Positions 55,644 to 64,000 of a stretch of 64,000 bases of DNA are shown here, piece by piece; the first letter of the stretch is position 1; each line of letters starts with the position of its first letter. Source of the stretch: Acidocella sp. GTDB taxonomy: Bacteria > Pseudomonadota > Alphaproteobacteria > Acetobacterales > Acetobacteraceae. Both the position numbers and the translations under genes were made by a program. The stretch spans positions 45,379-109,378 of the forward strand of contig JARLIK010000010.1 of NCBI GenBank assembly GCA_031291755.1. The letters are read 5' to 3'. Below the pieces are notes generated by a model. The model saw nothing but the letters and a program-made list of their open reading frames with translations, made no database searches and was not told the DNA's origin.

Positions 55644-57160
55644 CCCTGGTCTGGCTCCTCCTCATACCAGCCATTGGCGGCGTGCTCGCCTGGATGGCAG
55701 GTGGGCGGCATCCGGATTTTCCGCGCTGGATTTCGCTGCTGGTGCTGGCAATCGACTTCTTCATTGCATTGTCACTAATCGGCCCTGCTATGTCTGCCGG
55801 CCACACCGCTTGGATCGCGAGTTTCGAACGGCCCTGGATTCCCCAACTCGGCATCTCTTTCGAACTCAATCTCGACGGGCTGAGCCTGTTGCTCATTCTG
55901 CTCACCATCGCGCTGGGGTTCATTTCGGTGGTGATTTCCTGGACCGAGATCACCGACCGGGTGGGCCTGTTCCATGCCAACCTGCTTTGGTCCGTCACCG
56001 GCGTCATCGGCGTGTTTTTGGCGCTGGATCTGTTCCTGTTCTTCTTCTTCTGGGAATTGATGCTGGTGCCGATGTATTTCCTGATCGCCCTATGGGGCCA
56101 CGAGCACCGCTTCTATGCCGCGATCAAATTCTTCATCTTTACTCAAGGCAGCGGCCTGATCATGCTGGTAGCGATCCTGGTGCTAGTGTTTGTGCATCAG
56201 CAGGCGACCGGCCATTTCACCTTCGACTACTTGGCGCTACTCGGCACCAAGATGAACCCCACCGTCGCCTTCTGGCTGATGCTCGGGTTCTTCATCGCCT
56301 TTGCGGTGAAGCTGCCGGCAGTGCCATTCCATACCTGGCTGCCGGATGCCCATACCGAGGCGCCAACGGCAGGCTCCGTGTTGCTCGCAGGCATTTTGTT
56401 AAAAACCGGTGCTTACGGTTTAATCCGCTTCGTGGTGCCGCTGTTCCCCGATGCCGCCCATGCGTTTGCGCCCTACGCCATGGCGCTCGGCGTGATCGGG
56501 ATTCTTTACGCCGCCCTGCTGGCTTATGGGCAAAACGATATGAAGCGGCTGGTGGCCTATAGCAGCGTCAGCCATATGGGCTTCGTGCTGCTCGGCGTGT
56601 TCGCCTGGAATACGCTGGCACTGCAAGGTGTGGTGATCCAAATGCTGGCACACGGCGTCAGCACCGGCGCGCTGTTCATTCTGGTCGGTGCGTTGCAGGA
56701 GCGTATCCACACCCGCGACATGCGGCTGATGGGCGGGCTGTGGGGCAGTATTCCGCATCTGTCGGCATTCGGCATGGTGTTTGCCATCGCCTCGCTCGGG
56801 CTGCCGGGACTTGGCAACTTCATCGGAGAGTTCCTGATCCTGCTTGGCAGTTTCCAGGTCAGCGTGCCGTTGACCGTGATCGCGGCCATTGGGCTGGTCG
56901 CCGGGGCAGCCTACGCGCTGCTGCTGGTGCAACGGGCCTTTCACGGCAATGCCACGCCGCATGCTGAGACTGCTGTGAAGCCGCACGATCTCACCGCGCC
57001 GCATCTCGTGGTAATGGCGGGGCTGTTCCTCGCCATCCTCGGGCTTGGCCTGTATCCGCAGCCGGTGTTCGACCAGGTGGCAGCGGGGCTGGCGGTGCTG
57101 CAACATGACGGCACGCCGTCGGCGGGACCGGCCACGCAATTTGCGGAGGCAGCGCCATGA
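55640..57160 (+). CDS. nuoM: NADH-quinone oxidoreductase subunit M
   Basis: Second antiporter-like subunit, 506 residues with about 14 helices. Signature blocks are [20 protein letters not shown] (about residue 133, with the key Glu), [27 protein letters not shown] (about 224) and [19 protein letters not shown] (about 300). It overlaps both nuoL and nuoN by ATGA. Confidence 0.97.
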   Translation: MTLVWLLLIPAIGGVLAWMAGGRHPDFPRWISLLVLAIDFFIALSLIGPAMSAGHTAWIASFERPWIPQLGISFELNLDGLSLLLILLTIALGFISVVISWTEITDRVGLFHANLLWSVTGVIGVFLALDLFLFFFFWELMLVPMYFLIALWGHEHRFYAAIKFFIFTQGSGLIMLVAILVLVFVHQQATGHFTFDYLALLGTKMNPTVAFWLMLGFFIAFAVKLPAVPFHTWLPDAHTEAPTAGSVLLAGILLKTGAYGLIRFVVPLFPDAAHAFAPYAMALGVIGILYAALLAYGQNDMKRLVAYSSVSHMGFVLLGVFAWNTLALQGVVIQMLAHGVSTGALFILVGALQERIHTRDMRLMGGLWGSIPHLSAFGMVFAIASLGLPGLGNFIGEFLILLGSFQVSVPLTVIAAIGLVAGAAYALLLVQRAFHGNATPHAETAVKPHDLTAPHLVVMAGLFLAILGLGLYPQPVFDQVAAGLAVLQHDGTPSAGPATQFAEAAP

Positions 57161-58602
57161 CCGCAGCTTCCTTCGCAGCCTTTGCACCTTTCACGCTGCT
57201 CGGCACGGTGACCATCATCGTGATGCTGCTGATCGCCATCCGCCGCAGCCATAAACTCGCTGCGTTCTCCACCATCATCGGCTTGGTGCTGTGCTGTATC
57301 GCGCTGCCGTTCGCGGCGCCCACATCCCCCGTTCAGGTGACGCCTTTATTCGTTATTGACGGCACCGCGCTGTTTTATGCGGGGTTGGTGCTCGGCTCGG
57401 CGCTGGTTGTTGCCATCCTCTCCTACGCCTATCTCGACAGCACGGCGCACGGGCCGCGCGAGGAATATTATCTGCTGCTGCTCACAGCAACACTCGGCGC
57501 CGCGGTGCTGCCGGCGAGCGTGCACTTCGCCTCCTTCTTCCTCGGCCTTGAGACGCTTAGTATCTCGCTGCTCGGACTGATCGCCTATGCCAGCCCGCGC
57601 GCGACAGCCGCTGAGGCTGGCATCAAATATCTCATCCTCGGCGGCGCTTCCTCCGCCTTCCTGCTGTTCGGCATGGCGCTGATTTATGCCGATCTGGGCA
57701 CCATGTCGTTCGCCCGCATCGGCGCGCTGGCCCAAGCGGGAGACCCGCATAATCTCTACCGGCTGGCCGGCGTCGCGATGATTCTCATCGGTGTCGCCTT
57801 CAAACTCTCGCTGGTGCCATTCCACATGTGGACACCCGATATTTATGAAGCCGCACCGGCACCAGTTACGGCCTTCGTCGCGGTGGTCTCGAAGATCGCC
57901 GTGTTCGCGGTGATATTGCGCTATTTCATCCTCGCCGAAGGCCAGGCCGACGCTTCGCTGCGCATGGGCTTGGCCATCATCGCGATCCTCTCGATGCTCG
58001 GCGGCAATCTGCTGGCGCTGCTGCAAAACAACGTCAAGCGCATGCTTGCCTATTCCTCGATCGCTCATCTCGGCTATCTGCTGGTCGCCTTTCTTGCAGC
58101 AGGGACCTTAGGGATTGAAGCTGCCGCGTATTATTTGGCCGCTTATGCGGTGACCAGCCTCGGCGCCTTCGGCATCGTCGGGCTGCTCAGCACGCCGGCT
58201 TCAGGGCGCGATGCCGACCAGCTCGATGACTATCGCGGCCTGTTCCGCACCCGCCCGTTTCTGGCAGCCAGCCTTGCCTTGATGCTGCTCTCGCTGGCCG
58301 GAATTCCGCCGACAATGGGCTTCATCGGTAAATTCTATCTCATCGTCGCAGGCGTCGGCACCGGATTATTCTGGCCGGTGGCGGCGCTTGTCCTCGGCAG
58401 CGTGATCGGGCTGTATTATTACCTGCGCGTGCTGGTCGCCATGGCGATGCCGGTGCCGGTGCCAGCCGAGTCCACCGCACCCGTGCCCGTTTCGGTGCCA
58501 TTATTTGGCACTGCAGTAATCGCAGCGCTGCTGGTGTTGCTGGTAGCCCTCGGCACCTATCCGGCGCCCGCCATCGCGCTGATCCGGATGACGGTCGGCT
58601 GA
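57157..58602 (+). CDS. nuoN: NADH-quinone oxidoreductase subunit N
   Basis: Third antiporter-like subunit, 481 residues with about 14 helices. Signature blocks are [18 protein letters not shown] (about residue 127, with the key Glu), [28 protein letters not shown] (about 220) and [20 protein letters not shown] (about 290). It is the last gene of the operon. The next gene starts 143 bases later. Confidence 0.97.
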   Translation: MTAASFAAFAPFTLLGTVTIIVMLLIAIRRSHKLAAFSTIIGLVLCCIALPFAAPTSPVQVTPLFVIDGTALFYAGLVLGSALVVAILSYAYLDSTAHGPREEYYLLLLTATLGAAVLPASVHFASFFLGLETLSISLLGLIAYASPRATAAEAGIKYLILGGASSAFLLFGMALIYADLGTMSFARIGALAQAGDPHNLYRLAGVAMILIGVAFKLSLVPFHMWTPDIYEAAPAPVTAFVAVVSKIAVFAVILRYFILAEGQADASLRMGLAIIAILSMLGGNLLALLQNNVKRMLAYSSIAHLGYLLVAFLAAGTLGIEAAAYYLAAYAVTSLGAFGIVGLLSTPASGRDADQLDDYRGLFRTRPFLAASLALMLLSLAGIPPTMGFIGKFYLIVAGVGTGLFWPVAALVLGSVIGLYYYLRVLVAMAMPVPVPAESTAPVPVSVPLFGTAVIAALLVLLVALGTYPAPAIALIRMTVG

Positions 58603-58745
58603 TCGAACGAAATTTCTACCGCTGTGCATTTTGCATGGCTTGACGGCGATTTCCAGAATCAATGCGCTACATAGGACAGCGCAAAAAGCGCATAGTCACC
58701 GTTAGTATATTAGGCATATCCGTCACAAAACGCGGAGAGAAAAAT

Positions 58746-59177
58746 ATGACAACCATCCGCCATATTCTCGATGAAAAAGGTTGGGGAACAGTTGTTCTCA
58801 GCGGCCAGCGAACGATTCCGCAAGTGGCAAAATTTCTTACCGCCAAACGGATCGGCGCAGCTCCCGTGGTCGACGATCACGGTGTTCTAGTCGGCATGCT
58901 TTCAGAGCGTGACATCATGCGTTTCGTCAGTGAACTCGGTGAGGATACCAAAAAACAGACCGCCGCCGATCTGATGACGCCGCTTGTTGCCTCATGCACA
59001 CCCGAAAGCACGATCCTGGACGCCATGCTGCTAATGACCAACAAGCGTTGCCGCCATCTGCCGGTTTTCGAGGATGGCGCCCTCGTCGGCATTGTAAGCA
59101 TCGGCGATCTCGTGAAAGCGCGGCTGGAAGAGGCCGAATTCGAAGTCGCTTCACTACGTGCCTATATCACTTCTTAG
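58746..59177 (+). CDS. CBS-domain protein
   Basis: A 143-residue protein made of a CBS pair (Bateman module; about residues 22-70 and 78-130), which typically senses adenosine nucleotides or NAD. Family signs are GAAPVVDDHGVLVGMLSERDIMR and CRHLPVFEDGALVGIVSIGDLVK. No enzymatic domain is attached. Start chosen at ATG 58746, preceded by GGAGAGA; the open frame extends further up without support. It follows nuoN by 143 bases, so a link to complex I or redox state is possible but only positional. Confidence 0.88.
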   Translation: MTTIRHILDEKGWGTVVLSGQRTIPQVAKFLTAKRIGAAPVVDDHGVLVGMLSERDIMRFVSELGEDTKKQTAADLMTPLVASCTPESTILDAMLLMTNKRCRHLPVFEDGALVGIVSIGDLVKARLEEAEFEVASLRAYITS

Positions 59178-59194
59178 CTCAACTTCGGCGTTTG

Positions 59195-59214
59195 GACATG
59201 CTCTCGAGCATGTC
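59195..59214. repeat. Inverted repeat after the CBS gene
   Basis: GACATGCTC, 2 bases, GAGCATGTC: perfect 9-base arms, 18 bases after the CBS stop. The 2-base centre is too tight for a full hairpin, and no U-run follows, so a binding site or weak hairpin is more likely. Confidence 0.4.
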
Positions 59215-59324
59215 GCAGCAAATCCCGATCAGTGATTCACTGCCGTATTGGCGCCAGAACGCGGCAGACCAGCCAAAGAACGGCACCAGATTCACTAACG
59301 GTGCACTAGGGCGCGGACATGCAA

Positions 59325-59346
59325 AAGGCCCCTTGTTAGGGGCCTT
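59325..59346 (-). terminator. Terminator of the tRNA fragment (also near the CBS 3' end)
   Basis: Read on the minus strand: AAGGCCCC, loop TAACAA, GGGGCCTT then TTGC. The 8-bp stem lies 25 bases beyond the 3' end of the tRNA fragment, in the position of a native tRNA terminator. It is nearly symmetric and may serve the CBS gene as well. Confidence 0.75.
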
Positions 59347-59371
59347 AATACGTTGATTTGATTTAGATATT

Positions 59372-59430
<59 letters not shown>

Positions 59431-60137
59431 CGGTAAACACTTGATTTTATTATATAAAATATTGATTTATGCAGAGAAGCGCTAAATTTGGCGCTAATTC
59501 GAGAAGCTCTAGCATTATACCGAACTAAAATCATAATTCCTATACACCGTATTGCATTTCACCAAATTTTGTCTCCAAAACCGTTAGGCGCCTGCGCCAA
59601 CGTTTCTTACGCCCGCTTTGCGACCGCCACCGTGGGAAGAAGTTTGAGATGACGTTTGCCCACCCAAAGCGTATTCTGCATCTCAACCGGCTACGCTCAC
59701 GTGGTCCATCGAATACCATATACCTAATTCTCTACCTTTCTCAATTGTATACCTCTGGCCCAATTTGCCGACATCAGACAGGCGGCTTTGGGCCTTATCG
59801 CATTCCGATGCACCACTTCCGAAACTGAAACCAATTATTCTCGCCAGCCATAAGTTTTTGAAATTCAGAAACTTCTACAAAGAATTGTAACCTTTAACAT
59901 TGAAAAATGTTAGAAATTGCCTAAAATCTGACCATAAAAATTTCTCATCTCCCGCTAATCGGCTCTGTCCGTTTCAGCACATCTGGCCGGGGCAGTAGGC
60001 CTGGCATTCGTAAAGGATGACGACCACCGGCTGTCGTGCCCTTAAGGCTTGCTGCAACTGGTATCGAGCTTCACAGCTCTGTGGTAGGGACGGCACAAAT
60101 GGGTTGCCTTGGACTGCCTCCGCGTTAAACTCGATCC
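59431..60137. other. 707-base non-coding stretch right of the tRNA scar
   Basis: No supported gene. The first 130 bases are AT-rich. A 59-codon minus-strand frame (59540-59719), rich in Arg and Lys, has no recognisable family or binding site. The stretch from 59960 contains inverted-repeat-like GC segments but no clear element. It may be an eroded end of the integrated element. Confidence 0.5.
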
Positions 60138-61991
60138 ATGATCAAATTCTGTCATGTCCTGCCATGTTTAGTATTTTTCGTGGCCGGACGGGCCTTCGCC
60201 CAGGCGACTTACACACCGCCCGTCACCCTGCTGCAGGATAACATCACTTATACTGTGCATTGGGACGGCAGTTATGATTATGAGGAAGCCATCACAAGGC
60301 GTCTGAATACCGGCGCGGCGATGCGGGACGCCGGCGAGAGCTATATTTATTACAATGGCGGTCCGGATAATGTAACGCTGCTCAACGCCTATACCCTTAC
60401 TCCTGCCGGCCAGCGACTAGATGTTCTGCCTGCAAATATTCTCAACCAAACGGACGGCAGCACCGGCGACATCTATACCGATGGTAATCGCAAGGTTCTT
60501 ATCTTTCCTGGCTTGTCACCCGGTGCTACCGAGCATTATCACTATATAATCAGGGATATCGGCTCATATTTTCCGGGGCAGTTTTTTACAGAAGAGAGTT
60601 TTCCGGTAAGCAGCACCACACAATCCGCTTCCGTTACCGTCACGGCACCCGCCGCATTCGACCTGTATTTCCAGGCGATAGGCATGCAAGGCGGCAAGCT
60701 GGCTCAGGCCGCGCCGGGGCAAAATAAATGGGTCTACACGCTGCATGATCAGCCGGCTGAGCCGCCCGAGGCCGGCACGATAGCGGTGACCGACTTCAGT
60801 CCAAGGCTGGATATCACGAGTTTTGCAAATTTCCAGGCCGTCGCTGCCGCCTATGAGCGGAATGCCGCCGTTAAATCTGCCGTTACTCCGGAGGTGCAAA
60901 AACTTGCGGACCAAATCACGCAGGGCCTAATCGACCCTAGGGCCAAGGCGGCAGCACTGTACAACTGGGTCAGCCAGAATATCCGCTATGTCGCCATTAA
61001 TCTCGGCTATAGTGGCTATGTTCCGGCGTCTGCCGATGATACGATTAGCTCCGGCTACGGAGATTGCAAAGCGCATGTTGCGTTGCTTATCGCATTACTC
61101 GCCGCCGAAAATATTCCGAGCAGCGGCGTGCTCGTGAATTGGGGCGATCAATTTTTTGCGCCGCAGATTGCTATTCCACAGTTCAACCACATCATCACCT
61201 ATATTCCGCAATTCGATCTTTACGCGGATTCAACAGCACAGTTTGCCGTCTTCGGTGAATTGCCAGCACTTGAGCGCGGCAAGCCAGCGCTCATTGTAGG
61301 CGGGCCCGGCATACTGGCGAAACTCGTGACGCTGCCCGTGACGCTCGCCATACCCGATGTCGCAACTGCCGTGACCCATGAGGTGCTGAACGCCGACGGC
61401 ACGATTACCGGACATACCGACGTCCAAAATTCCGGCTTCTATGAGATGATCGACCGCGAGGGGTATGATGGGATGACACCAGGAACAAGCGCCACCACGG
61501 CCACCTTGGCGATGCAGGATTACGGCCAACTCGGAAGCGGCGATTATAGTACCACCGCTGACCCGCGTAACCTGACTAAGAATTTTACCTTCTCGATCCG
61601 TTTTTCTCTACCATCCTATGCGGCGTTGCCAGGGCCGGGCACCATACCTATCCCCTTTGGCGTGCCAACGATGCTGGCCATGTATCCAAGGCATACGGCG
61701 CTGCCCAGCTACAGCCAGGCTGTGCCGTGTCTCCCGCAGGACATCCGCCAAAAGATATTTTTAAGCTTGCCGCCCAATTTCTCCTTCAAATCCTTACCTA
61801 AGAACGTCGATTACAGCGACGCCATCGGCAGCTATACGGCGCGCTACAGAGCTTCAGGCGGCGTTGTGGAAGTAGACGAACAGCTGCTAACCCATCCCGC
61901 GGGGCCGACCTGCTCACCAGCCGAACATGTTGAGCTGCGGCAATTAAGTCTGGTTCTCAGCCGGAGTTTCCGCGCCACGATCGGCTATTAA
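60138..61991 (+). CDS. DUF3857/transglutaminase-like periplasmic protein
   Basis: A 617-residue exported protein. A signal peptide (residues 1-21, GRAFA-QA) is followed by a DUF3857 beta-rich domain (about 30-240). A transglutaminase-like cysteine protease-fold domain (about 255-375) follows, with the Cys in SGYGDCKAHVALL, His in QFNHIITY and Asp in LYADSTAQF, so the triad is complete. The last 240 residues are a beta-rich DUF2569-free tail. Such proteins are envelope-located, with undefined substrates. The ATG has a weak binding site. The 3' end overlaps the convergent Sel1 gene by 48 bases. Confidence 0.85.
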   Translation: MIKFCHVLPCLVFFVAGRAFAQATYTPPVTLLQDNITYTVHWDGSYDYEEAITRRLNTGAAMRDAGESYIYYNGGPDNVTLLNAYTLTPAGQRLDVLPANILNQTDGSTGDIYTDGNRKVLIFPGLSPGATEHYHYIIRDIGSYFPGQFFTEESFPVSSTTQSASVTVTAPAAFDLYFQAIGMQGGKLAQAAPGQNKWVYTLHDQPAEPPEAGTIAVTDFSPRLDITSFANFQAVAAAYERNAAVKSAVTPEVQKLADQITQGLIDPRAKAAALYNWVSQNIRYVAINLGYSGYVPASADDTISSGYGDCKAHVALLIALLAAENIPSSGVLVNWGDQFFAPQIAIPQFNHIITYIPQFDLYADSTAQFAVFGELPALERGKPALIVGGPGILAKLVTLPVTLAIPDVATAVTHEVLNADGTITGHTDVQNSGFYEMIDREGYDGMTPGTSATTATLAMQDYGQLGSGDYSTTADPRNLTKNFTFSIRFSLPSYAALPGPGTIPIPFGVPTMLAMYPRHTALPSYSQAVPCLPQDIRQKIFLSLPPNFSFKSLPKNVDYSDAIGSYTARYRASGGVVEVDEQLLTHPAGPTCSPAEHVELRQLSLVLSRSFRATIGY

Positions 61992-63617
61992 CCGCTTGCG
62001 CCGTTGTATGGATTTTGTCAGCCCATAGAGGCATAAAATGGCAATCACCACCATTACCAGGAACGGAAGATTGGATTTTCGCACGGGTACTAGCGAATTG
62101 TCCAAATGGGCACCGTGCGCCGTGAGCCAGGCAGCAGCTTCGTCCCGCGCGGTATCGATCTGCCTGCCGCGCAAATGGCCGAACGCCACCTGCATATGGA
62201 CATTGGTCAGATTATAGATTTCGGAATAAGTAAAAGGAAATTTGGATGGCGCATATTCGAGCATCGAGCGGGTGATGAAGGCCCATTTCAGCTCGTTCTG
62301 ATAGCTTTGCGGCACAGCTTCGCCTGTCTCGTACATGTAACCAAGATTGATTTGTGCTTCCAGGTCTCCGGCTTCGGCCCCCGCCGCCAGATATTGGAGA
62401 GCCAAATCGTAATGCCCAGCGTTCTGCAAAACCCAGCCAACATCCTCATCCCCAGCCGGATCATTCTGCCCGACAGCCTGTTTGAAGAGCTGCTCTGCGG
62501 CAGTCGTATTTTGCGCCACGCCACGCCCATCAAGATAGAGAAGCCCGAGCTTGGCCTGCGCATCGTTATTACCCTGCGCGGCGGCCAATTGATATAATTG
62601 CGCCGCCTCCGAGTCATTCTGTTCGACGCCCTGGCCGGATCTGTACATGTTGCCAAGGTTGCGCTCGCCATCGGCATTGCCTTGTGCCACAGCGACTTTA
62701 TACCAATAAACAGCTTTACCGATATCCACTTTCGTGCCACGCCCAACTTCATACATCTGCCCCAAATTACTCTCACCCTGCGCATCGCCATCGCGCGCCG
62801 CAAGCGTATACCAGGCAAAAGCGATCGCTTCATTTGCAGGCACGCCTAGGCCGAGCTCATACATATAGCCGATCGTCGTTTCACCGCAGCCGCAACCGAC
62901 TCGGACCGCGCTCAGAAAATTTTGTTTCGCTATAGCATAGTTCTGCGGAACGCCAAAACCGTACAGATAGATATCACCAATGCCGATATATCCTTCCGGC
63001 TCACCATACGCTGCGGCGAGGCGAAAATATGTCAGCGCTCTTGCGTAATCATGAGGAACGCCTTGGCCGAAATAATAAATATCGCCGAGGCCGTTATAAC
63101 CCGCACCATCCCCTTGCGCGGCGGCGGCCTCATCCCAATGCTTGGCCTGGCCATAATCAAGCGTTGTGCCGATTCCATAATGATACACATGCCCAAGGTC
63201 GGATTCACCCGGCGCGTAGCCTTCCTGAGCCGATTGCGTGTACCAGAAGAAGGCTTTGTCATAAATCCCGCGATATTGGTACATCCGGCCCAGCACATCT
63301 TCGGCACGGCCATAATGCTGTGCCGCCGCCTCGCTGATCAACGCAAAGGCCTGGTCCTGGTTTTGCAGAACACCCCAACCGTAATAATACATTCGGCCAA
63401 GATCGGTTTCAGACACGACATCACCCAGCGCCGTGAGCTGTGTAAAAATCGGAAGTGCGGCTGCAAAATTTTGCTGATCATAATCCTTCACAGCAGTCGT
63501 TTGCGCTGCTTGCTGCACTTCCGTGAGCTGAGCGAGGGATGTGGTCTGTGCACGTGCCACAACGCCTGCGAGCACGCTGAGAAGGATTACGGCCAAGACT
63601 GGATAAATCCGCCCCAT
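61944..63617 (-). CDS. Sel1-repeat protein, exported and membrane-anchored at the C-terminus
   Basis: A 557-residue protein. An N-terminal signal (about residues 1-23, VVARA-QT) is followed by about eleven or twelve Sel1-like TPR repeats (about 60-470: pattern G-x-x-x-A-x-x-x-L-G-x-M-Y-x-x-G-x-G). A C-terminal hydrophobic helix (about 520-540, FLVMVVIAILCLYGL) and a basic tail complete it. Sel1 proteins are scaffolds for protein complexes, often at the envelope. Only about 50 bases separate its start from the truncated RHS sequence, so its promoter may lie within former RHS DNA. Confidence 0.85.
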   Translation of the reverse strand: MGRIYPVLAVILLSVLAGVVARAQTTSLAQLTEVQQAAQTTAVKDYDQQNFAAALPIFTQLTALGDVVSETDLGRMYYYGWGVLQNQDQAFALISEAAAQHYGRAEDVLGRMYQYRGIYDKAFFWYTQSAQEGYAPGESDLGHVYHYGIGTTLDYGQAKHWDEAAAAQGDGAGYNGLGDIYYFGQGVPHDYARALTYFRLAAAYGEPEGYIGIGDIYLYGFGVPQNYAIAKQNFLSAVRVGCGCGETTIGYMYELGLGVPANEAIAFAWYTLAARDGDAQGESNLGQMYEVGRGTKVDIGKAVYWYKVAVAQGNADGERNLGNMYRSGQGVEQNDSEAAQLYQLAAAQGNNDAQAKLGLLYLDGRGVAQNTTAAEQLFKQAVGQNDPAGDEDVGWVLQNAGHYDLALQYLAAGAEAGDLEAQINLGYMYETGEAVPQSYQNELKWAFITRSMLEYAPSKFPFTYSEIYNLTNVHMQVAFGHLRGRQIDTARDEAAAWLTAHGAHLDNSLVPVRKSNLPFLVMVVIAILCLYGLTKSIQRRKRLIADRGAETPAENQT

Positions 63618-63669
63618 TTTGCCTCAACATATTGCTGCACCATTGAAACAAGCTAGCGGGAGGAAAACA

Positions 63670-64000
63670 AATCAGCAAGACCGGGGTGCCGCCGCTGGTC
63701 TCGGTGATGGCGACGCGCCGGCCAAGGCCGTCATAGGTAAAGTTGCTGACATGGCCGGTTGAGATGTTGGTGATGCTGAGCAGCCGGTTCTCGGCGTCCC
63801 AGGTGTAATTATTCACCCCGTCCGAGAGGACGTTGCCGTCGGCATCGTAGGTATAGCTTCGCCCGGTGCCGCCGCTGGGGGTCAGGCTGCCGAGCTGATT
63901 GACCAGGCCGGTATTGGTCGCGGCCCAGTTGTTGGCGGTGACCGGCTCGCCGCTCTTGCTGCTGATGAAGTCGGCGTTGTTGAGCCCATAGGTCTCGGTA
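63670..64000 (-). pseudogene. RHS/YD-repeat protein, truncated fragment (continues outside window)
   Basis: Read on the minus strand from 63999, the frame is open and encodes YD repeats: YTYDADGNVLSDGVNNYTWDAENRLLSITN and NFTYDGLGRRVAITETSGGTPVL. These repeats belong to RHS-type polymorphic toxins or large surface proteins. In normal RHS genes the strand continues with an L-W-C/G-containing repeat and the RHS core end. Here it turns abruptly at about 63670 into unrelated residues (LICFPPASLFQ) and runs into the Sel1 gene region. The fragment therefore lost its C-terminal part by rearrangement. How much of the 5' part remains is not visible. Confidence 0.8.

Noticed and set aside
59540..59719. 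A 59-codon minus-strand frame rich in Arg/Lys to the right of the tRNA scar
   Set aside because: No binding site, no recognised domain, and it lies in DNA that looks non-coding; it might be a degraded remnant.

Overview
The window reads as chromosomal DNA of a GC-rich alphaproteobacterium, most likely an Acetobacteraceae-type organism. The evidence is a COQ9-type protein, a class II (plant-type) glutamate-cysteine ligase, a PhaR-type polyhydroxyalkanoate regulator, S21, a bactofilin, and an initiator-tRNA sequence of alphaproteobacterial type. This assignment is inferred from gene content; no genus can be fixed from the sequence alone.

Layout. 1-16 kb is mostly housekeeping: the end of thiG, a VC0807-like membrane protein, a TauE/SafE permease, adenosine kinase, bactofilin, a GH17-like membrane glycosidase or glucan synthase, a CoA-binding protein, a COQ9/def pair, rpsU, an aspartate aminotransferase, small exported proteins, ubiA divergent from rsmE, gshA, a GT25 glycosyltransferase and a lipoprotein esterase. 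16-20.6 kb holds a zinc-finger protein overlapping polA, whose proofreading domain has lost its catalytic acids, then an ankyrin protein, TspO and a 50-residue lipoprotein. 20.7-26.5 kb is a polyester and ketone-body region: phaR divergent from a small coiled-coil protein and a class III-like PHA synthase, then thiolase, a two-subunit CoA transferase and a membrane protein. 26.4-31 kb is an aromatic-catabolism locus: MFS pump, class II aldolase and LysR on the minus strand, divergent from pcaH-pcaG, with an inverted repeat between them.

31.4-43.7 kb is an accessory surface-glycan cluster, visibly AT-richer from about 34 kb on. It holds GT2, GT4, a GT25-GT61 fusion, a giant repeat-GT2-GT4 protein, a small beta-sandwich-like protein, GT61, an FkbM methyltransferase and GT17. 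No flippase, polymerase or ABC exporter is present. 44.1-58.6 kb is a complete 13-gene complex I operon (nuoA to nuoN with nuoC and nuoD fused) of the E. coli-like layout, tightly packed with ATGA overlaps. It is followed by a CBS-domain protein.

At 59.37-59.43 kb lies the 3' part of an initiator tRNA with its own terminator but no 5' half. This is the expected scar of site-specific integration, and it suggests that the DNA to the right (transglutaminase protein, Sel1-repeat protein, truncated RHS gene) belongs to, or replaced, an integrated element. No CRISPR array, rRNA or complete insertion sequence was seen.
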